From contig NZ_CP044222.1 in NCBI RefSeq assembly GCF_008727795.1, positions 2,914,001 to 2,978,000 of the forward strand: a stretch of 64,000 nucleotides of DNA. The letters are read 5' to 3'. Below, piece after piece: positions 58,151-64,000 of this stretch (position 1 is its first letter; every line of letters begins with the position of its first letter). The stretch comes from Nitrincola iocasae. GTDB taxonomy: Bacteria > Pseudomonadota > Gammaproteobacteria > Pseudomonadales > Balneatricaceae. The notes below the pieces were generated by a model that made no database searches, was not told the DNA's origin, and worked only from the letters and a program-made list of their open reading frames with translations. Position numbers and translations under genes: made by a program.

Positions 58151-59827
58151 TCAGCTAAGCTTAAACTGCTGAACGTGTTGTTGCAGGCTGGCTGACAGAC
58201 GCGCCAGTTCCTGACTGGCTGAGGTCACCTGATTCGCCGCTGTTGCAGTTTCATCAATCGCCTGGGTGATGTTAGTAATATTCTGATTGATCTCTTCAGC
58301 TACCGAGGATTGTTCTTCAGCCGCTGTAGCGATCTGCGCATTCATATCATTAATCGCGGTCACAGACGCATTGATGGCGTTGAGTGCTTCTCCGGCATTG
58401 TTCGCCTGTTTCACGGTTTGCATGCTTTGCTGCTTGCCCTGCTGCATCTGTTTAGCAGCCTGAGCAGAACCTTCCTGCACCCGGTTGATGCGCGCCTGAA
58501 TATCACCGGTTGACGCCTGGGTGCGACTGGCCAGTGAACGAACTTCATCAGCCACCACGGCAAAGCCACGACCTTGATCTCCGGCACGGGCCGCTTCAAT
58601 CGCTGCATTTAGAGCCAGCAAGTTAGTTTGTTCAGCAATTTCCTGAATCACATTCAACACCGAGCCAATCTCATCACTGTCTTTAACCAGTTGAGTCATG
58701 CTATTGGCTGATTTTTCAATTTCGGCGGCCAATTGATTAATCACCTGGACCACCTGCGTCACCACCTCCATGCCATTTTTGGTTTCAGCATGTGCTGACT
58801 GCGCTGCGCTGGAAGCTGAAGAGGCATTTTTGGCAACATCCATCACCGTGGCTGCCATCTCATTCATCGCAGTGGCAACCTGAGTAATCTCCATCTGCTG
58901 TAGCTGCACCTGGGTATTGGTCTGGCTACTGGAAGCAGACAGCTCTTCTGCCGCCGCAGACACCTGCACTGAAGCATCAGAGATTTGTTTCATTAGACTC
59001 TTCAGTGTATTAACCATATCGTTAAATGAGGCTAACAAGCTGTCTTTACCAGCAGAAGAGGCGTCGATTTTCACTGTCAGATCACCATCAGCGACCTGAC
59101 GCACCACCTGTTGCACATAAGCTGGCTCACCACCCAGCTGTCCCATGACCCGACGGGTGATCAGAATACCCGCGGCCAGTGCAACGAGAAAACCGACAAC
59201 TACAACAGTTATCGTAATCACCATATTCAACTCGGCTTCAGCAATCGCGTCAATAACAGTATCTTCTGAAATCTGTAAATTACGATTAATTAACTCTTCC
59301 AGTTGCTGGTTCATGGTCGTTGATATAGGAATTAAGGCTTCATAAAGTCGTTCAAACTCGGCATAAGCCTGCTGATAGGCATCGGCAGATCCTGCCTGAC
59401 TCATACGTAGTACGGCGGCATCCATCCGCATCGCAGCTTCACGCCAGTTACGTATCGCACTGAGCAGGCGCTGATACATCGCTTCACCCTGCTGAGTCCT
59501 GGGGATAGCATCGTAGTCCGCCATAACCTCATCCAAATACTTCCATGATGCATCGCGCTGATTCAATAGATCAGTTAACTCTCGCCCGGCATTTACCGTC
59601 CATTCATTCTGCAACATCATACTCAGCGTTTGAGATCGCGTTTCAATGCGCTTTTCGTTTATATCTCCAAGCATGTGCACTGCAGGCAAACGCACTTCAC
59701 CCAGGTTAACCACATCAGCCTTCATACGAGAAGCCGCAATGATGCTGAGCAAACCCACCAGCAGAAGAATCACCGCAACTACAGAAAAACCCGCCGTCAG
59801 CAACACACTTAATTTCATATTTCGCAT
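58151..59827 (-). CDS. methyl-accepting chemotaxis protein
   Basis: A 558-residue chemoreceptor with TM1 at about 9-31, a periplasmic helical-bundle sensor (four-helix type, about 35-200), TM2 at about 205-228, a HAMP linker and the signalling domain with the conserved hairpin EQTNLLALNAAIEAARAG and VVADEVRSLA. It transmits ligand binding to CheA/CheW and controls flagellar or pilus motility. No C-terminal pentapeptide for CheR/CheB tethering is present. Ligand unknown; the sensor resembles the 4HB_MCP type. It is monocistronic with its own terminator. Confidence 0.95.
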   Translation of the reverse strand: MRNMKLSVLLTAGFSVVAVILLLVGLLSIIAASRMKADVVNLGEVRLPAVHMLGDINEKRIETRSQTLSMMLQNEWTVNAGRELTDLLNQRDASWKYLDEVMADYDAIPRTQQGEAMYQRLLSAIRNWREAAMRMDAAVLRMSQAGSADAYQQAYAEFERLYEALIPISTTMNQQLEELINRNLQISEDTVIDAIAEAELNMVITITVVVVGFLVALAAGILITRRVMGQLGGEPAYVQQVVRQVADGDLTVKIDASSAGKDSLLASFNDMVNTLKSLMKQISDASVQVSAAAEELSASSSQTNTQVQLQQMEITQVATAMNEMAATVMDVAKNASSASSAAQSAHAETKNGMEVVTQVVQVINQLAAEIEKSANSMTQLVKDSDEIGSVLNVIQEIAEQTNLLALNAAIEAARAGDQGRGFAVVADEVRSLASRTQASTGDIQARINRVQEGSAQAAKQMQQGKQQSMQTVKQANNAGEALNAINASVTAINDMNAQIATAAEEQSSVAEEINQNITNITQAIDETATAANQVTSASQELARLSASLQQHVQQFKLS

Positions 59828-60024
59828 AAGACTCTCTCTTTAAGGGTATTCACTTATATAATATTAAAGAAATCATCATAGTAATAGATTATTAGCAATA
59901 ACAAGTAACTACCCTAATTAAATAAGCTCTACTGGAACAACAGCACGCTAAAAAACAAGCTAGAAAACCAGTTATTGCCAGTGCTTTACGTTGCATCACT
60001 GGGCTGAGAAGGTCCACCGCGCTG

Positions 60025-60927
60025 CTACTTAGGATAAAAGAGAACCTGTGTCTTAACTTCCAAAGGAAAACCCTCTAATTGCAGATCAATCCGCTGCTGT
60101 AAACCTTCCATCTGCTGCACACGTTCAATGCCGATGGTGACTTCCAGAAGCAAATAACTGCCCACTTTGGCCATTTTACATTGTGATGGTTGAATACCGA
60201 TCACTGACAAGGTGCGGTAAACACTTTTCCGCACATCAGGCTTAGGCGAAATCATCATAATTTCTCGCATCCCCTGCAACATCATGCGCACAGGTACTGC
60301 CATAATGTACACAGATGCCAACACCACCAGCAGAGGGTCCACATACACAGCCCAGTGCGCATAGACTGTCTGGGAAAGGCCCCAGACGATCATGAAGCCC
60401 AGCAGCACCGCTGCACTGAGCAGACTGTCCATACACCACTGTTTTGCCTCTGCGTCTACCAGTGCAGACTGATGAATGAGATTACAGCGCTTCAGATAGC
60501 GCCAGGTATACACACAGCCAATCACGCTGAAAAAGGCAAAACCTATTGCCATATCAGTCATTATCTCTCGCCCTCCGGTCATCAGCGCATTAAGGGCACT
60601 GACCAGCGAAACCAGACACACCAGCAGGATGATGAAGCCTTTAATGGCGATTACCAAAGGTTCAGCGAGAATCCGGCCAAAATTGAAGCGGTTACTTGCC
60701 GGCGACTCTGCCCAGCACAATGCCTTTACCGATAGCATGGATAAAACCAGACTGACAGATGAATAAGCACCATCAAACAGAATTGCCAAGGAATCAGTCC
60801 ACAGCCCCCAAATGACGCCTGTGAGTGCAAAAAAACCTGAGACACATGCCGAAAAAATCAGCGTTGACCTTTCACGGCCAACTTTAAGGAAAAGCATCAC
60901 AACCTCATCATCTACGCCATATTGCAT
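60025..60927 (-). CDS. cation diffusion facilitator-like membrane protein with altered metal site
   Basis: A 300-residue protein with six predicted membrane segments and a C-terminal cytosolic ferredoxin-like domain, as in CDF exporters of Zn, Fe or Mn. The TM2 site normally reads H/D-x3-D, but here LFDGAYSSVSLVLS places Tyr and Ser at those positions, and TM5 (AKQWCMDSLL) has Gln in place of His while keeping Asp. If the alignment is right, the usual transport site is largely lost. It could carry another substrate or act as a sensor. The start may be ATG 60927 or the internal Met11. It diverges from the LysR gene, whose product may control it. Confidence 0.8.
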   Translation of the reverse strand: MQYGVDDEVVMLFLKVGRERSTLIFSACVSGFFALTGVIWGLWTDSLAILFDGAYSSVSLVLSMLSVKALCWAESPASNRFNFGRILAEPLVIAIKGFIILLVCLVSLVSALNALMTGGREIMTDMAIGFAFFSVIGCVYTWRYLKRCNLIHQSALVDAEAKQWCMDSLLSAAVLLGFMIVWGLSQTVYAHWAVYVDPLLVVLASVYIMAVPVRMMLQGMREIMMISPKPDVRKSVYRTLSVIGIQPSQCKMAKVGSYLLLEVTIGIERVQQMEGLQQRIDLQLEGFPLEVKTQVLFYPK

Positions 60928-60985
60928 GGCATTTTTACTGTTAATTAATGGTAAAAGCTGATTTTATCCGTTAACTTAGCGATGA

Positions 60986-61933
60986 ATGAGTCGCTTAGCG
61001 ACCAAAAAACCGTCTCTTGAGAATCTACTTTACGAGCACCAAATCACCATGAGGCCCATACAAGCTGAAGCGTTTCTGGCGGTACTGGAATCAGGATCAA
61101 TTATTGATGCAGCACGCAGGCTAAATCGCAGTCGCACAACGATCAGCGCTGCCATCAGCGCCTTAGAAGATGATTTGAATGCTGAGTTGTTTGAACGCTC
61201 AGGTAAATCAGTGCACCCGACTGATCTAGCCTGGTCCATTCAACCTGACTGTATGCGCTTTCTGCACACCTATCGCCAAATCCTGGCGCGCTGCGAACTG
61301 GAGAGAGGGGGGATTGAAACCACCTTGAGACTGGCCCGTGATGACTCTTTACCTGAAGCCTTCTGGCTTGAGGCGATGCGCTCACTGAAACAGCGCTTCC
61401 CTCTGACGGGGATTTCAGTATATCTGGCACCACCTCAGGAACTACCCGCCCTGGTGTCCTCGCAAACTGTGGATATTGCCTATGGTCTGGATCTAAACAA
61501 ACACACTGATAACCGCATCGCGGTTGCATCTCTGGCAGGTCTAAGGTTGATCATGGTTGCCAGCACCCAACACCCTTTATCTCGTCTACCAGAAGTAACA
61601 CCTGAAGATCTCGTCACACAAACCCAGGTAACCTTGGCGTTTGTGGATGCCGATGAACAGCTGGTTCCCGATATACTCAACAGCAGTAACTATCTGGCCC
61701 TGACACAGTATGAACTGATTCGGGACGCGGTCATGGAAAATGCCGGCTGGGCCTGGTTACCTCAACCTCTGGTTGATCCAGCGGTGCAGAGTGGACAGCT
61801 TAAAGTACTTAAAACAGCCAACACCTTGCTTTGGAAAGAATTTTGCGGCTTTCACTTCAGCACAGAATGCAAGGGACAGGTGACCCTGAGACTAGAGGAA
61901 ATACTGGCAAATTATCTGACACGCTTTAGCTGA
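60986..61933 (+). CDS. LysR family transcriptional regulator
   Basis: Up to 315 residues; the usual family N-terminus (MRPIQAEAFLAVLESGS) begins at ATG 61049, giving about 294 residues, and the 21 residues before it may not be translated. The helix-turn-helix is AARRLNRSRTTISAAISALE, followed by ELFERSGKSVHPTDLA and a periplasmic-binding-like effector domain (about 110-310). It probably controls itself and the divergent CDF-like gene, a common LysR arrangement. Effector unknown. Confidence 0.93.
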   Translation: MSRLATKKPSLENLLYEHQITMRPIQAEAFLAVLESGSIIDAARRLNRSRTTISAAISALEDDLNAELFERSGKSVHPTDLAWSIQPDCMRFLHTYRQILARCELERGGIETTLRLARDDSLPEAFWLEAMRSLKQRFPLTGISVYLAPPQELPALVSSQTVDIAYGLDLNKHTDNRIAVASLAGLRLIMVASTQHPLSRLPEVTPEDLVTQTQVTLAFVDADEQLVPDILNSSNYLALTQYELIRDAVMENAGWAWLPQPLVDPAVQSGQLKVLKTANTLLWKEFCGFHFSTECKGQVTLRLEEILANYLTRFS

Positions 61934-61970
61934 GAGTGCACTATTAAGTACAGCCAAGTAACTGATAGAC

Positions 61971-62834
61971 CTATGCCAGCAACAGAAAACAGTAAATACT
62001 GCCAAATCCCAACAACAGCAGGGCTGTTGCCGGAGTCAATGCAACGCGCTCATTGGCAGGTGCATGCAGCAATCGACAGGGTTTAGGTAGTAATAACAAC
62101 ACCGCTGCCAAGGGCCAGATCAGGTTCATATAACCTACCCACCTAAGGGCCAGCGTCATCAACAGCGCGGCCACAAGCAAGAACCAATAAAGCCGAACCG
62201 CCTGAGGGTAACCCAAACGTACAGCAAGTGTACCCAACCCATCGGCACGATCACTTTCATAATCACGCAGCTCATTACTAAGCAATAATAGCGCTACCAG
62301 GCAACTCAGTGGCAAGGATAACCAGACAATACGCAGATCAAAGGGTGCACCTGCGGCCAGATAGCTGCCAGTAATCATCAGCACACCCATTAACCAGAAC
62401 ACCATAACTACACCCAATCCACGGTTTTTATAGTGTATGGGCGCTAAGGTATACCCCAATGCACCGAGCAGACCGACCAGACTGATCCATAACAGTGACA
62501 GCCCCGTCACAGACACCAGAAAAAGCCCGATCAGTGCTGCCAGCAGGAAACATGCAAGCCCCAGGCGAAAGTTGTTATGGATGCGCAGGCAAGCCAATTG
62601 CACCTCGGTGTTCTGATGAGCAGGCAGCAGTTTCAGGTCAGCATAGTCATTGATAAGATTCACACCAGCCTGCAGCAACACACCGGCCAGCAGTATCAGC
62701 AGCACATTCAGCGGTAACCAGTAGCCTTCAGCATAAGCCGCCGCTATGCCAACCAGGCAAGCCGTCACTGCCACCGGAAACGAGAAAGGTCGCAATGCAC
62801 GATGAAAGTGGTACTTGCTTAAATCAGTACTCAT
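61971..62834 (-). CDS. UbiA family prenyltransferase
   Basis: A 287-residue integral membrane protein with about eight to nine membrane segments. The first aspartate-rich motif is NLINDYADLK, degenerate in its last Asp, and the second is NELRDYESDRADGLGTLAVRLG, the strong family signature. UbiA enzymes attach a polyprenyl chain to an aromatic acceptor in quinone, haem or related synthesis. The LAVRLG ending and HxxLRPFSFP start are MenA-like, but no menaquinone genes are near, so the acceptor is open. It starts nine bases after the trhP stop and is likely co-transcribed with it. Confidence 0.88.
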   Translation of the reverse strand: MSTDLSKYHFHRALRPFSFPVAVTACLVGIAAAYAEGYWLPLNVLLILLAGVLLQAGVNLINDYADLKLLPAHQNTEVQLACLRIHNNFRLGLACFLLAALIGLFLVSVTGLSLLWISLVGLLGALGYTLAPIHYKNRGLGVVMVFWLMGVLMITGSYLAAGAPFDLRIVWLSLPLSCLVALLLLSNELRDYESDRADGLGTLAVRLGYPQAVRLYWFLLVAALLMTLALRWVGYMNLIWPLAAVLLLLPKPCRLLHAPANERVALTPATALLLLGFGSIYCFLLLA

Positions 62835-62843
62835 GAAGTCAGA

Positions 62844-64000
62844 CTAATTACGCACCGGTGCATTAGGGAGGTCTCGCATCAGCAAGGCATAGGTCATGTC
62901 GGTATCAAAATCGAGGGGAATGCTGACTTTGTGACCCGAACCGGGAGCCGCATCCACTGGAGTACCGCGCTTGTCGAGCAACTCACTCAAGCGAAAGCGT
63001 TTGTTACCGGCGGGTGTCATCAGTTCCAGGGTATCACCGGTTTCGAAGCGGTTTTTAACATCAATCTGCAACAGACCTTTGTCCACATCATGACTGAGCA
63101 CTTCGCCGACAAATTGCTGATGCACACCCACCGAATTACCGGTTTCATAATTCTGGTATTGATCATGCACATGGCGACGGTAGAAACCTTCGGTGTAGCC
63201 ACGATTGGCCAGATTTTCCAGCACATCCATGAGTTCCATATCAAACGGCTTGCCAACCACGGCATCATCGATGGCTTTACGGTAGGCCTGGGCGGTTCGG
63301 GCAACATAGTAATGTGATTTGGTACGCCCTTCAATTTTCAATGAATCCACGCCCATCGCGGCCAGCCGGTGCACATGCTGAATGGCACGCAGGTCTTTGG
63401 AGTTCATGATGTAGGTACCGTGCTCATCTTCAAAGGCAGGCATATAATCGTCCGGGCGCGACGCTTCCTGCAACAGCACAATCTTGTCTGTTGGCTGACC
63501 CTCACCCAGGGTCGGCTCAAAGGTCTGTACCGGCACTATATCACCGGAATCATCCTGTTTGGCTTCGTGAGCATCATACTTCCAGCGACAGGCATTGGTG
63601 CAGGTGCCCTGGTTAGGGTCGCGATGATTGATGTAACCGGATAACAGACAACGGCCTGAATAGGCAATGCAGAGTGAACCGTGCACAAAGACTTCGATTT
63701 CCATCTCCGGACAGCGCTGGCGTATCTCTTCTACTTCATCCAAGGATAATTCGCGCGACAAAATCACCCGCTCAATACCCGCCTGATGCCAGAACTTCAC
63801 ACTGGCCCAGTTCATGGTATTAGCCTGAACAGACAAGTGAATGGGCAGATCCGGGAAGCGCTCCTTGACCAGCATGATCAAACCGGGATCCGACATAATC
63901 AGTGCGTCCGGCCCCATTTCGATCACCGGGACTATGTCATCCATATAGGTTTTTAGCTTAGCGTTGTGCGGCAGAATATTACTGGCGACAAAGAATTTCT
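62844..64000 (-). CDS. trhP: tRNA 5-hydroxyuridine synthesis protein TrhP, U32 peptidase family (5' end outside window)
   Basis: The frame is open through the right edge: upstream of Met at 63944 it continues as KFFVASNILPHNAKLKTY, exactly as in E. coli YegQ/TrhP, so about 385 residues are here and the start lies outside. Hallmarks are GPDALIMSDPGLIMLV, HLSVQANTMNWASVKFW, CIAYSGRCLLSGY, CTNACRWKY and SLKIEGRTKSHYY, with the Cys set expected to bind Fe-S. TrhP makes 5-hydroxyuridine at tRNA position 34 in a prephenate-dependent way. The old label was peptidase YegQ. It precedes the UbiA-family gene. Confidence 0.96.
   Translation of the reverse strand, partial: KFFVASNILPHNAKLKTYMDDIVPVIEMGPDALIMSDPGLIMLVKERFPDLPIHLSVQANTMNWASVKFWHQAGIERVILSRELSLDEVEEIRQRCPEMEIEVFVHGSLCIAYSGRCLLSGYINHRDPNQGTCTNACRWKYDAHEAKQDDSGDIVPVQTFEPTLGEGQPTDKIVLLQEASRPDDYMPAFEDEHGTYIMNSKDLRAIQHVHRLAAMGVDSLKIEGRTKSHYYVARTAQAYRKAIDDAVVGKPFDMELMDVLENLANRGYTEGFYRRHVHDQYQNYETGNSVGVHQQFVGEVLSHDVDKGLLQIDVKNRFETGDTLELMTPAGNKRFRLSELLDKRGTPVDAAPGSGHKVSIPLDFDTDMTYALLMRDLPNAPVRN

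Noticed and set aside
1..64000. CRISPR arrays, insertion sequences, prophage genes, tRNA or rRNA
   Set aside because: Intergenic stretches were read on both strands; no spaced direct repeats, transposase or integrase frames, cloverleaf or rRNA-like sequence was seen.

Overview
The window reads as chromosomal DNA of a free-living, motile gammaproteobacterium, probably of the Oceanospirillales/Marinobacter type. The evidence is gene content and family flavour (luxS, radD, sbcB, coaE-yacG, trhP, DUF2788, DUF2789, YchJ, class I fumarase, four multidomain c-di-GMP proteins). GC is about 50 % by eye. Coding density is high. I see no phage, IS element, CRISPR array, rRNA or tRNA. Both ends cut genes: a PAS-like protein on the left and trhP on the right.

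Layout. (1) 1-9963, minus strand: a tightly packed signalling operon. In transcription order it holds a membrane hybrid kinase with a c-type haem Tll0287-like sensor, a response regulator with PAS-GGDEF-EAL, a FIST protein (NosP-like), a hybrid kinase with GAF-like, two receiver and Hpt parts (NahK-like), an EAL-HDOD protein, and the start of a PAS-like protein. It looks like a haem/redox/NO to phosphorelay to c-di-GMP circuit. (2) 10.3-20.4 kb, plus strand: a periplasmic-binding/PAS/GGDEF/EAL protein, luxS, a GNAT on the opposite strand, radD, and a di-haem cytochrome c peroxidase overlapping by one base a DAHL-like/PAS3/GGDEF/EAL protein. (3) 20.4-32.3 kb: SulP transporter, DUF2788, LemA plus GIDE-domain protein, kdsA, a pseudokinase-FGE protein, DUF4139, a Sel1 protein with trpS, DUF2789, yaaA, Tim44-like. 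(4) 32.5-43.9 kb: a K+ channel with two Rossmann domains and a DUF6394-like partner, pitrilysin-type M16 protease, an acidic exported protein with sbcB, YchJ, an EF-hand protein whose ribosome site lies inside a hairpin, and a DUF349 protein. (5) 43.9-52.7 kb: phbB, lactate permease behind an LldR/PdhR-type operator, then a 673-residue protein with a papain-like Cys/His/Asn pattern, an ATP-grasp enzyme, a zinc metallopeptidase and a MATE exporter. (6) 52.8-64 kb: coaE-yacG-galU-cls, a cluster of nested palindromes, fumarase, a chemoreceptor, an unusual CDF protein divergent from a LysR regulator, a UbiA-family prenyltransferase and trhP.

The strongest candidate for an undescribed system is the ATP-grasp / papain-like / zinc-peptidase neighbourhood (46727-51223), which has the parts of a peptide- or amide-bond making and breaking pathway. 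The two haem-linked c-di-GMP loci are the next most interesting. Many starts were reset from Shine-Dalgarno (SD) positions, and some are GTG or TTG. Functions are from family recognition by reading; no search was run.
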